Translations under genes and position numbers: made by a program
In this document: positions 39,197 through 46,449 of the stretch, piece by piece
Layout: each line of letters opens with the position of its first letter
Position numbering within the stretch: position 1 is the first letter of the stretch
Assembly: GCA_034432795.1 (NCBI GenBank)
Contig: DAOUBF010000052.1
Coordinates: 124,001-188,000 of the forward strand
Reading direction: 5' to 3'
DNA from: DAOUBF01 sp034432795
GTDB taxonomy: Bacteria; Chloroflexota; Anaerolineae; DSLN01
DNA length: 64,000 bases
The notes under the pieces: generated by a model
The model's input: only the letters and a program-made list of their open reading frames with translations
Database searches by the model: none
What the model was told of the DNA's origin: nothing

Positions 39197-40281
39197 TGAA
39201 GACGTTCCGAATCGGCGTCATTCCCGGCGACGGGATCGGGCCGGAGGTGGTCCGCGAGGGGCTGAAGGTGCTGCGCGCAGTGGCCTCAGCCGAAGGTTTC
39301 GCTCTGGACCTGGTGGAGTATCCCTACAGCGGGGCGTACTATCTGGAGACCGGCAGGTTGCCCTCGCCGCAGGTGATTGACGAGTGGCGGCAACTGGATG
39401 CGATTTACCTGGGCGCCATCGGCCACCCCGATGTGGAGCCGGGCCTGGTGGAACGCGCGGTCATCCTCGGCCTGCGCTTTGGCCTGGACCTGTATGTCAA
39501 CGTGCGCCCGGTCAAACTCTATGCCGAGCACCTTTGCCCGCTCAAGGGCAAGACCCCGGCGGATATTGATTTCGTCGTCGTGCGCGAGAACACCGAGGGG
39601 ATGTATTCTCAGATCGGTGGCATCTTCAAGAAGGGCACGCCGGATGAGATCGCCATCGTAGAGGGCATTTATACGCGCAAGGGCACCGAGCGGGCGATCC
39701 GCTATGCCTTTGAACTGGCCCGCCGTCGCGCGGCCCGACGCGGGCCTGGTGGCCGTCCGCCTAAGGTCACTATGGTGGATAAGGCCAATGCCATCCGCCC
39801 CCAGGACATCTGGACGCGCACCTTCGCCGAGGTGGGCGCGGAGTATCCGGATGTGGAGCAAGACCACGCCTATGTGGACGCCGCCTGCATGTGGCTGGTC
39901 AAGCATCCGGAGTGGTTTGATGTGATCGTTACCGCTAACCTGTTCGGCGACATCCTCACCGACCTGGGCGCGGCCCTGCAGGGCGGGATGGGCATCGCCG
40001 CCTCCGGCAACATCCATCCGGGCAAGACCTCCATGTTTGAGCCAATTCATGGGTCGGCGCCCAAATACGCCGGGCAGAACGTGGCCTGTCCACTGGGGGC
40101 CATTGCTGCCGCCGCGATGATGCTGGAGACCCTGGGCGAGGCCCATGCCGCCGCCCGCATTGAAAGGGCCATTGCCGGACTGTTGGTGAGCCGGCGTATC
40201 CCTTCCGTAGATGCCCACAGTGGCCTGTCCACCACGTGCATCGGGGATATGGTGGCCGAAGAGGTGGTGAATGCGCCCTAG
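39196..40281 (+). CDS. 3-isopropylmalate/homoisocitrate dehydrogenase-like enzyme
   Basis: This NAD-dependent decarboxylating 3-hydroxyacid dehydrogenase of 361 aa has GVIPGDGIGPEVVREGLKVL, RPVKLYAEHL, VVRENTEGMYSQIGG (catalytic Tyr), MVDKANAIR (catalytic Lys), VTANLFGDILTDLGAAL (metal Asp) and EPIHGSAPKYAGQN (NAD). The substrate-recognition stretch LGLRFGLDLYVNVRPVKLY differs from the LRKxLGLFANLRP of typical LeuB and is closer to tartrate/malate-type members. With LeuA/C/D-like genes in the same island it would complete a 2-oxoacid chain-elongation set. Confidence 0.8.
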   Translation: MKTFRIGVIPGDGIGPEVVREGLKVLRAVASAEGFALDLVEYPYSGAYYLETGRLPSPQVIDEWRQLDAIYLGAIGHPDVEPGLVERAVILGLRFGLDLYVNVRPVKLYAEHLCPLKGKTPADIDFVVVRENTEGMYSQIGGIFKKGTPDEIAIVEGIYTRKGTERAIRYAFELARRRAARRGPGGRPPKVTMVDKANAIRPQDIWTRTFAEVGAEYPDVEQDHAYVDAACMWLVKHPEWFDVIVTANLFGDILTDLGAALQGGMGIAASGNIHPGKTSMFEPIHGSAPKYAGQNVACPLGAIAAAAMMLETLGEAHAAARIERAIAGLLVSRRIPSVDAHSGLSTTCIGDMVAEEVVNAP

Positions 40282-40286
40282 ACGAC

Positions 40287-40341
40287 TTAGGAGCGCGTTG
40301 GTGCTGGCGACTGGTAGGGGCACAGCGCCAGGGAACATACT
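40287..40341 (+). repeat. Family H 55-bp repeat, copy 1
   Basis: TTAGGAGCGCGTTGGTGCTG... to GGGAACATACT is identical over 55 bp to 45053-45107. Both copies are followed by a family A palindrome. Confidence 0.9.
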
Positions 40342-40342
40342 T

Positions 40343-40389
40343 CCTCCCCTCTCCGCGGGGGAGGGTTGGGGGGGCATCTCACCCCCTCC
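40343..40389. repeat. G/C-rich palindrome (family A) after family H copy 1
   Basis: CCTCCCCTCTCC and GGGGGAGGGTTGGGGGGG arms, then CACCCCCTCC. It occupies most of the gap after the LeuB-like gene. Confidence 0.75.
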
Positions 40390-40428
40390 TGCGCCATTTA
40401 TTGGGGATACTGCCTGGAGGAGGCGACC

Positions 40429-40731
40429 ATGGCAGAGAGGGTAGGGGCACGTTGCAACGTGCCCCTACTGAACCTCGGCGACATAGCCCCCGACTTTGAA
40501 TTGACCAGCGATAGCGGCGAGCGCGTCAGACTACACACGCCACACCTTTATAGTGTGGTGAATGAACCGATTCGCCTACCTGCTACGCACATAGTGGAAG
40601 TGGGAGTGCGCTCCGATAGCCCAGAGCGAATGTGCCCCATGATCGTTCGTGTGGTGCAATTAACGCCTGACGGGCAGCGGCAACAAGCGCGTCGGATGTA
40701 TGTGGATAGCGACGTATCCACAGAAAGGTGA
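40429..40731 (+). pseudogene. Remnant with a peroxiredoxin-like N-terminus
   Basis: A good ribosome binding site (GGAGGAGG) precedes an ATG at 40429. The translation, after a short stretch encoded by a family E palindrome (ARCNVPLL), reads LNLGDIAPDFELTSDSGERV, the usual start of AhpC/TSA peroxiredoxins. The similarity then stops at ~40530 near a small hairpin (CCACAC/GTGTGG), and the redox-cysteine region is absent. The remaining ~60 residues match nothing I recognise and overlap the antisense end of the GNAT gene. I read this as a truncated gene. Confidence 0.45.
40443..40466. repeat. Family E palindrome (GGGCACGTTGCAACGTGCCC), copy 1
   Basis: A perfect 20-bp palindrome extended to AGGGGCAC...GTGCCCCT. 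Near copies are at 42247 and, altered, at 55407. Confidence 0.9.
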
Positions 40732-41257
40732 GAGGAGCCAGCCGCACGTAGAGCAACTGGATGACCGGGTGAAAACCGGCGCGGGCGAAACCCCGAATGG
40801 AGGGCCGATTGGCGAGCGAGGACCCGATCCAAATGCGCCAGACGCCCTCGCGCTGTAACTCGGCGGCGATGTAACTCAGCAGGGCGCTATATAGCCCCTG
40901 GCGACGATAGGGCGGCAGGGTGGCGCAGTCCCAAATATATGCCTCGCCGGGCAACATGTGGAACTCGCGTTCCAGTTCGCCAATACACTCCACCGCCCAC
41001 GAGACCCAGCCATAGGCGGCGATCTGGCTTTCCACCCAAGCCGCAAAGCAGCGGCGTCCGGCGGCAAAGCGCCGCAGAATCAACTCCGGGTCGGGCAGGC
41101 CCATCGCCACGGCCAGCGCCCCCGCCGACTCGCGTTGAACCTCACCAAAGAGTGCAGCGATACGGGGGGAGAACCTGGCAGGCACGGATGTGCCTGCCAG
41201 GTCCATGACCCACAACGTACCCCGCTCAAACGCCCACCAACGCCCGGAGATGGCCAC
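40583..41257 (-). CDS. GNAT-family N-acetyltransferase
   Basis: The 224-aa protein has the acetyl-CoA binding signature in LPPYRRQGLYSALLSYIAAEL, preceded by GEAYIWDCATLPPYR, and SIRGFARAGFHPV near the end. The start is a GTG at 41257 with a weak upstream GAGTGAG. The last ~40 residues extend past the usual GNAT end and overlap the plus-strand remnant, so the 3' end may have been lengthened by rearrangement. It is the last gene of the minus-strand block. The acceptor substrate is unknown. Confidence 0.7.
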   Translation of the reverse strand: MAISGRWWAFERGTLWVMDLAGTSVPARFSPRIAALFGEVQRESAGALAVAMGLPDPELILRRFAAGRRCFAAWVESQIAAYGWVSWAVECIGELEREFHMLPGEAYIWDCATLPPYRRQGLYSALLSYIAAELQREGVWRIWIGSSLANRPSIRGFARAGFHPVIQLLYVRLAPLTFLWIRRYPHTSDALVAAARQALIAPHERSWGTFALGYRSALPLPLCA

Positions 41258-41288
41258 GCCTGCTCACTCTATCCGCCAAGATGATAGC

Positions 41289-41317
41289 CCTCTCCCCTCA
41301 GAAGAGGGGAAGGGGGT
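41289..41317. repeat. Small G/C-rich palindrome (family A) between lipoprotein and GNAT genes
   Basis: CCCTCTCCCCTC and GAGGGGAAGGGGG arms around AGAA. Confidence 0.6.
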
Positions 41318-41329
41318 GTCCTCCGTCAT

Positions 41330-42208
41330 CTATTGCGCCTCGCGCTTCACAAACTTCTCCAGCGTGACAGTATACTCCTGGCCTGTGGCCCGGATGCAGT
41401 ACTCCGTCGGGTAGTAGCCAGCGGTTGCCCATGCCTGAGGCAGATTGACTGCCGTACACACGTCGGGCCTGCTCAGGAGGAATTCACGTGTGATCATCGG
41501 CTCGTAGAAGATGATGTGACCGCCGTAAGCGCCATAAATGAAGGTGTGGGTGAACTTCTGGTTCGGATCGGCGAGTTCAGGCGACTGTGGGTTGATCAGG
41601 TGATTGCCCATGCGAGGCACGGCTGCACCTACGTCAATATGCCCGGCAGGCAGATACTGCGCGGGCACCGGCATCTGGGCAGTCTTGAAATCCTCACAGT
41701 CAATGAACTCGGCGCATGTGCCAGGCCGGATACTCTCAATCGTTTCGCGGCTGGCAGTATAGAAGTGGAAGTCAAAGTGCGGCGCGGCCCACGGCGGCGG
41801 CGCAGGGTGGATATGCCCCTCCGGGTTCCAGTTTAGGCTGATCCATTGAAAGGGAATATCATCCCGCCCCGCCAGTTCCTTGGGCAATGAGAGGATGTAC
41901 TCATAGTCACCCACGCACTCGTTGAGAGCGAAGCCTCCATCGCCGTTGACATCAAAACAGCGATTTGTCGTGTTACGGACAGCGGGCAAACCCTCAAGCA
42001 TACCGGCGTCAAACACCACGCCCAGGCGGATCGGGCTGCCGTCGGGGTTCAGTTCAGCAAAGGCGCGCGCTGTGCCCTGCCCTACAGACACAGCCTCGCC
42101 CAGTAGCCGCCCACCCGGTGTTCCGCCGCAGGCGGCCACGACAAGTGCCAACGCCAGCCAAATGGCCAGCATCAAAACGCGCTGATTGACTTTCATAGGT
42201 GATCGCAT
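41330..42208 (-). CDS. Secreted lipoprotein of unknown function
   Basis: The N-terminus MRSPMKVNQRVLMLAIWLAL ends in a lipobox (LVVAACGG), so the protein is probably exported and lipid-anchored at Cys ~29. GGAGG upstream supports the start at 42208; the frame stays open further upstream only through repeats. The mature part contains FDVNGDGGFALNECVG and the His-rich HPAPPPWAAPHFDFHFYTAS, which suggests a metal-binding fold, possibly related to TTHB210/DUF5602 proteins, though I cannot confirm this. It lies downstream of the maleylacetate-reductase-like gene on the same strand. Confidence 0.7.
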   Translation of the reverse strand: MRSPMKVNQRVLMLAIWLALALVVAACGGTPGGRLLGEAVSVGQGTARAFAELNPDGSPIRLGVVFDAGMLEGLPAVRNTTNRCFDVNGDGGFALNECVGDYEYILSLPKELAGRDDIPFQWISLNWNPEGHIHPAPPPWAAPHFDFHFYTASRETIESIRPGTCAEFIDCEDFKTAQMPVPAQYLPAGHIDVGAAVPRMGNHLINPQSPELADPNQKFTHTFIYGAYGGHIIFYEPMITREFLLSRPDVCTAVNLPQAWATAGYYPTEYCIRATGQEYTVTLEKFVKREAQ

Positions 42209-42246
42209 TGACGGCCTCCTTTGATCAGATTCAGCAGATCTTAGTA

Positions 42247-42338
42247 AGGGCACGTTGCAACGTGCCTCTACCCTCTGCACCCCCTTCCTTAACTGAGGGG
42301 GAGAGGCTACCCCCTTGTGGGGGAGAGTTGGGGGGGGC
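42247..42338. repeat. Family E and A palindromes upstream of the lipoprotein gene
   Basis: AGGGCACGTTGCAACGTGCC (42247-42266) is followed by hairpins of family A (CCCCCTTCC, GGGGGAGAGGC, then CCCCCTTG, GGGGGAGAG). Confidence 0.75.
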
Positions 42339-42375
42339 AAATCGGCGACCTCCTGAGATTCCAGGTGATCCTGTC

Positions 42376-43435
42376 CTACCACGCCTGCCGCAGAGCCTCA
42401 AGCGCCTCCGCTTTCTGTGGCGAATCACCGACGGCGGCGAGAGCAATGGCCTCCAGCGCAGCCTCAGGCACATGGACATCGCGCAGCCGGTGAGGCAGGT
42501 CTAACGATTGGACCAGTCGGGCGACCGCATCGGCGGCAGCCCATGCAGCCACTTCGTCCGGTGTATCCTGCGGGACACAGTTGAGCACATGAGCGATCGG
42601 CGCCAGGCGAGCCGCTTCTGCCGAAGCCTTGACGCGCATCACGGGCGCGAGCGTGATGCACGAAGCCACGCCATGCGGCACATTGTAAGTCGCGCCGATA
42701 CGCCGTCCCAGGTTGTGGCTCAGCCCCATCTGCACGCTCGCCGGCCCGAAGAAGCTCATCCAGGCCGCGATCTGGCATTGGGTGCGCACCTCCAGGCTCT
42801 CCGGCTCAGCTTTTGAGCGCGGCAGATAGGTGAACAGGCGCCGGATGGCCTCCAGGGCGAGCACGTCGTTCAGCGGGTGCTCACCAGGGCTGTATAGCGT
42901 CTCTACAGCGTGATCCAGGGCGCGGATGCCGGAGGCCAGCCATAGCCACAGGGGCGTCGCCAGCGTCATCTCCGGGTCAAGGATGGCAACGCGCGGTGTG
43001 GCACGCGGGTCGGCAAAGCCGGTCTTGGATCGGGTGGCTTCATCAGTGTACCCGACCAAGTGTGAGAACTCAGCGGCAGAGAGCGTCGTCGGGATAGCGA
43101 TGTGGGGAATATAATTGAGCGCCCGTGAGACAGCTTTGGCCGCATCTATAGGACTGCCGCCGCCGACACTGATGAGCAGGTCAGCCTGACGGGCGCGCGC
43201 CAGGGTCACCGCTTCATGAATGCCGCTCTCCGGGACGTGCTGCCGGATGCCTGCATACGTCCCAACATAGCGCTCGCCCAATAGCGCTGCGACCTGTTCA
43301 ATCAGCGGGGTCTGCGTCGCCAGCGTGCGCCCGGTGATGATAAGCGCTCTGCGCCCTCCCAGCCGCTCCACTTCTGCCGGCGCCGTAGATCACCTTCTCC
43401 AGCGGCAGGAACGTGTATTCACCTTGAGCAGCCAC
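42376..43435 (-). pseudogene. Maleylacetate reductase-like iron alcohol dehydrogenase, frameshifted near the N-terminus
   Basis: The main frame (from ~43383 down to 42376) carries the family's ERLGGRRALIITGRTLATQT, SVGGGSPIDAAKAVS, IPTTLSAAEFSHLVGYTDE and the metal histidines in IRALDHAVETLYSP, LSHNLG and VPHGVAS. The missing N-terminus lies in another frame just upstream: from a GTG at 43435 it reads MAAQGEYTFLPLEKVIYGAG. A small deletion near 43383 removed a few codons and shifted the frame. A start within the main frame (GTG at 43371) would lack the first strand of the fold. Either this is a recent pseudogene or a sequencing error. Neighbouring VOC and maleylpyruvate-isomerase-like genes suggest an oxidative ring-cleavage side pathway. 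Confidence 0.75.
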
Positions 43436-43438
43436 AGC

Positions 43439-44011
43439 TCAGGCCAGCTCCAGCATGTGCTCTCGCGCTGAAGCTCGCCGCTCGGTTAGTTCAGCGATGG
43501 CGTCGGCCAGGTGGCGATCGGTGATGTTGTAATCCCTGGCCTCCACCCGGAGGCGATGCGCCGTGCTGAGGACATCCGCGATGGTATAGCCCTCAGGCGG
43601 GACGAACTTGTAGCAGGCAAGCTCAAGCAATTGGCCGTTTGGATCGCGGAAGTAGATGGAGTCCATGAAACCGCGATCAATGGGGCCGGTGTTCCAGATG
43701 CCGCGCTCATTAAGCCGCTTGGCCACCTGGGTGTAGGTCGCGCGCGAGACCGTAAAGGCGATGTGATGGACATTGCCGATGCCTTCGGGGTTGGGCGTGG
43801 GGTCATTGACCCGCGTGGGCCGGACGAAGAAGGTGATCAGCCGCCCATCCCCAGCATCAAAGTACAGATGCTCCTCCTCCGGCACGTCCAGATTGGGCTG
43901 GCTGAACACCAACGGCATGCCCAACACGCCCTGATAAAAGTCAATCACCGCCTCACGATTGGAGCCGACCAGGGTGATATGGTGGACTCCCTGGGTTTGC
44001 AGGATGGCCAT
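43439..44011 (-). CDS. VOC-family protein (glyoxalase/extradiol dioxygenase-like)
   Basis: This 190-aa protein of the vicinal-oxygen-chelate fold starts GVHHITLVGSNREAVIDFYQ, has EHLYFDAGDGRLITFFV, a second metal site VHHIAFTVSRAT, and DSIYFRDPNGQLLELACY. The two His and the Glu are consistent with a metal enzyme such as a dioxygenase or glyoxalase. I chose the ATG at 44011 (MAILQTQGVHH); upstream residues are low-complexity. It lies between the isomerase-like and reductase-like genes, 3 nt from the latter. Confidence 0.75.
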   Translation of the reverse strand: MAILQTQGVHHITLVGSNREAVIDFYQGVLGMPLVFSQPNLDVPEEEHLYFDAGDGRLITFFVRPTRVNDPTPNPEGIGNVHHIAFTVSRATYTQVAKRLNERGIWNTGPIDRGFMDSIYFRDPNGQLLELACYKFVPPEGYTIADVLSTAHRLRVEARDYNITDRHLADAIAELTERRASAREHMLELA

Positions 44012-44039
44012 GTTTCTCACTCCTGTGGCAGACGGCGGA

Positions 44040-44876
44040 TCAGATGCGGAAGAACAGCTTGCGGACACGCTCAATCACCTCCGGGTCGCCTCGGGCAGCG
44101 CCACCGGGGAAGCGCTGGAAAGCCGTCAGCACGAAGTCGGATGGATCGAAGCTGAAGACAGCATCGCAGCCTTTGAAGTTATTCTCCTCCAGCTTGGCCT
44201 CAAACTTTCCCTCCTTGACGGTCGCCCGCCACTTGCCACCCCACGGGCCAGAGATCTCAATCCCATAGACAACGTCCAGTCCCCGCGCCGATTCAGCGTC
44301 CACCGTGTACGGCCATAGGGCATACAACATGTAGGGGATGAGCACGCCCGCCGTCCGCTCATCTAGCTTGCCGATCTTATCGCCCAGGCCATAGCGAATG
44401 TCCCACGTATGCACGCCATAGTCCATAACGTGGAAGGCAGGGTAAAAGAACGTCGGCAGTGGTCCCATATAGGGATGGGTGACCAGGAAGTCAGTCCACT
44501 CCTGCTCGGTGAGCGCATCAAAGATGGCCATCATCTTATCTGAGGCAGTCTTGAGGCGGGCGATGGCCTCCTCACGGGGCAGGCTGCGGAATGATTTGGC
44601 CTTCTCGTTCAGCTTCTCGGCCATGACGAGCAAACCCACAGCCTCCGCGGGTTCACCTTTACGCGCCATCTCCCAGCGCGTGAGATAGCCCTCGGTCACA
44701 TCAATCATATGACCGACAATATCACGCACCTGCCACTCGGTGCAGCGGGTCTGGACATACCAGTTGGCCGGGTCATCAATCAGATCGTAGAACGCCTGCC
44801 GTTCCTTGCGGACGACATCCAGGACGACCGGTTTACCCGCATACGACATGGGGTTGACGGGTTCTGTGGTGCTCAT
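44040..44876 (-). CDS. Maleylpyruvate isomerase / DinB-like family protein
   Basis: The 278-aa protein has the four-helix DinB-like N-terminal domain with metal-site residues (EWQVRDIVGHMIDVTEGY; HVMDYGVHTWDIRYGLG) and a C-terminal SCP2-like domain (KFEAKLEENNFKGCDAVFSF). The combination matches mycothiol-dependent maleylpyruvate-isomerase-type proteins. GGAGGAG precedes the ATG at 44876. A strong sigma-70 promoter with an operator-like palindrome lies ~110 nt upstream, so this is probably the first gene of the minus-strand transcript. Confidence 0.75.
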   Translation of the reverse strand: MSTTEPVNPMSYAGKPVVLDVVRKERQAFYDLIDDPANWYVQTRCTEWQVRDIVGHMIDVTEGYLTRWEMARKGEPAEAVGLLVMAEKLNEKAKSFRSLPREEAIARLKTASDKMMAIFDALTEQEWTDFLVTHPYMGPLPTFFYPAFHVMDYGVHTWDIRYGLGDKIGKLDERTAGVLIPYMLYALWPYTVDAESARGLDVVYGIEISGPWGGKWRATVKEGKFEAKLEENNFKGCDAVFSFDPSDFVLTAFQRFPGGAARGDPEVIERVRKLFFRI

Positions 44877-44990
44877 AGCGAACTCCTCCTTAGCTTTTAA
44901 AACCTAATGGCGACCAGGTCTACGGTGGGGTCATCGGGGGAACGCCAGCCGATCAGATCATGATAGGCTGCAAATTCCTCCTATTTGGAT
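44877..44990 (-). other. Leader of the isomerase-like gene
   Basis: This ~110-nt untranslated stretch lies between the promoter and the ATG at 44876. It contains a second AGGAGG site, followed closely by an ATG-ATC-TGA mini-frame at ~44962 that may be spurious. The gap to the next gene (44877-45202) otherwise holds the promoter at 44991 and repeats of families H and A. Confidence 0.4.
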
Positions 44991-45019
44991 ATTATATATC
45001 CACAATTATCCCCTGTCAA
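44991..45019 (-). promoter_or_regulatory. Consensus sigma-70 promoter with palindromic operator
   Basis: On the minus strand TTGACA (45019-45014) and TATAAT (44996-44991) are separated by 17 nt, both perfect consensus. A palindrome TGGATAT-ATA-ATATCCA overlaps the -10 box, which would allow a repressor to block it. Confidence 0.85.
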
Positions 45020-45052
45020 TTACCTCGCGCATATATGGGGGTGTATGTCAGT

Positions 45053-45107
45053 TTAGGAGCGCGTTGGTGCTGGCGACTGGTAGGGGCACAGCGCCAGGGA
45101 ACATACT
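45053..45107 (+). repeat. Family H 55-bp repeat, copy 2
   Basis: Identical over 55 bp to 40287-40341. Confidence 0.9.
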
Positions 45108-45190
45108 CCCTCCCCTCTCTGCGGGGGAGGGCTGGGGTGGGGGGCATCTCACCCCCTCCCTGACCCTCCCCCGTCCAGGGGGAGGGTAGC
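45108..45190. repeat. Two-part G/C-rich palindrome (family A) after family H copy 2
   Basis: CCCTCCCCTCTC with GGGGGAGGGC, then CACCCCCTCCC and CCCTCCCCC with GGGGGAGGG. It abuts the tdh stop. Confidence 0.75.
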
Positions 45191-45202
45191 CCCCCTCCCC
45201 CC

Positions 45203-46243
45203 TCAGGGGTAAAGCACCACCTTCCCGCTCTGGCCTGACGCCATCGTCTCCAACGCCTTATCGTACTCTTCCAGGCGAAACTTGTGGGTGACCACCGGGC
45301 TGAGGTCCACCGCGCCGGAGCGCAACAGCCCCCGCATCCGATACCAGGTGGCCCATAGCTCACGTCCTATAATGCCATAGACCTTTGCTCCCTTGAAGAC
45401 GATAGCATTGTTGATGTCAAAGGTGATCGGACCAGGGGCCAGGCCCAAAAGCGCCGCTTCGCCACCGGGCCGGAGCAGTGTAAAGCCCTGCTCAATCGCT
45501 GAAGGCGCCCCCGACATCTCCAGCAGCACATCCACGCCCTCGCCCTCGGTCAGATCATAGACCCGCCTCACAACATCTTCCGTGCGGGCGTTAATAACCA
45601 CGTCTGCGCCCATCCGCTGCGCCAACTCCAGGCGATAGGGATAAATGTCGGTGGCGAAGACCGAGCGCGCGCCAGCGGCCTTCGCCACCGCAATCGTCAT
45701 CACGCCCACCGGGCCACAGCCGGTGACTAGGACCTTCTTGGCCGTCAGGTCGGTGGCGAAGGCCGTATGCACAGCGTTGCCGAAGTTCTCCTGGAGCACG
45801 GCGATCTCCAGCGGCATGTCGGGCGGGTTCACCCAGGCGTTCTGCGCCGGGATAGCGATGTACTCGGCAAAGGCGCCGTCGCGGTCCACGCCGATGATCT
45901 GGGTGTTGGCGCAGATATGGCCCTGGCCGGTGCGACAATAGAAGCAGGTATTATCTACGATGTGGCTCTCGGCGGAGACGAAATCACCTACCTGGGGCGA
46001 GGTCACTGCCGCCCCCCGTTCCACCACAATGCCGCAGAACTCATGCCCCACCACCAGCGGCGGTCGGATGCGCCCCTGCGCCCAGGGGTCCCAACGATAG
46101 ATGTGCAGGTCCGTGCCACAAATGGAGGCGGCTTTCACCTGGACCAGGACATCGTTCGGTCCGATGGCCGGGATGGGCCGGATGGCCATCTCCAGACCAG
46201 GGCCGGGTCGGGGCTTGATAACAGCTTTCATCATTCCAGACAT
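45203..46243 (-). CDS. tdh: L-threonine 3-dehydrogenase-like zinc dehydrogenase
   Basis: This medium-chain dehydrogenase of 346 aa has the Tdh features CGTDLHIYRWDPWAQGRI, GHEFCGIVVERG, CFYCRTGQGHIC (structural zinc), GVDRDGAFAEYIAIP and VTGCGPVGVMTIAVA. Tdh oxidises threonine to 2-amino-3-oxobutyrate. AAGGAG lies 7 nt before the start. It has its own promoter, sharing a -35 region with the divergent nth gene. Confidence 0.85.
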   Translation of the reverse strand: MSGMMKAVIKPRPGPGLEMAIRPIPAIGPNDVLVQVKAASICGTDLHIYRWDPWAQGRIRPPLVVGHEFCGIVVERGAAVTSPQVGDFVSAESHIVDNTCFYCRTGQGHICANTQIIGVDRDGAFAEYIAIPAQNAWVNPPDMPLEIAVLQENFGNAVHTAFATDLTAKKVLVTGCGPVGVMTIAVAKAAGARSVFATDIYPYRLELAQRMGADVVINARTEDVVRRVYDLTEGEGVDVLLEMSGAPSAIEQGFTLLRPGGEAALLGLAPGPITFDINNAIVFKGAKVYGIIGRELWATWYRMRGLLRSGAVDLSPVVTHKFRLEEYDKALETMASGQSGKVVLYP

Positions 46244-46290
46244 GATCTGGGCTCCTTAAGATAAGGTGATGAAGAGTGGCAAACAACAGC

Positions 46291-46310
46291 CTCCCAGCCA
46301 AAGCCGGGAG
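46291..46310 (-). promoter_or_regulatory. Hairpin in the tdh leader
   Basis: The minus strand reads CTCCCGGCTTTGGCTGGGAG, an 8-bp stem with one mismatch, within a ~135-nt leader upstream of tdh. It could be a regulatory structure; I could not match it to a known riboswitch class. Confidence 0.35.
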
Positions 46311-46384
46311 TGAACCAGCGGAAGGTCTGAGCTTCGCGCCCATATGCCTTGCGATAGGGCCTCTCATGAGGCTACTCTCACGCA

Positions 46385-46414
46385 ATCATAGCATGACAGG
46401 CATACTCTTGGCAA
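46385..46414 (-). promoter_or_regulatory. tdh promoter
   Basis: On the minus strand TTGCCA (46414-46409), an 18-nt spacer and TATGAT (46390-46385). Confidence 0.65.
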
Positions 46415-46435
46415 CATCGCCCAGGCAGGTATAAT
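46408..46435 (+). promoter_or_regulatory. nth promoter
   Basis: TTGGCA (46408-46413), a 16-nt spacer and TATAAT (46430-46435). The ATG follows 14 nt after the -10 box, so the transcript is nearly leaderless. The -35 box overlaps that of tdh on the other strand. Confidence 0.7.
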
Positions 46436-46449
46436 CAATAGGCGAAGAC

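Noticed and set aside
46244..46384. Riboswitch in the tdh leader
   Set aside because: A hairpin is present, but I could not match the conserved cores of glycine, SAM, cobalamin or other known classes.
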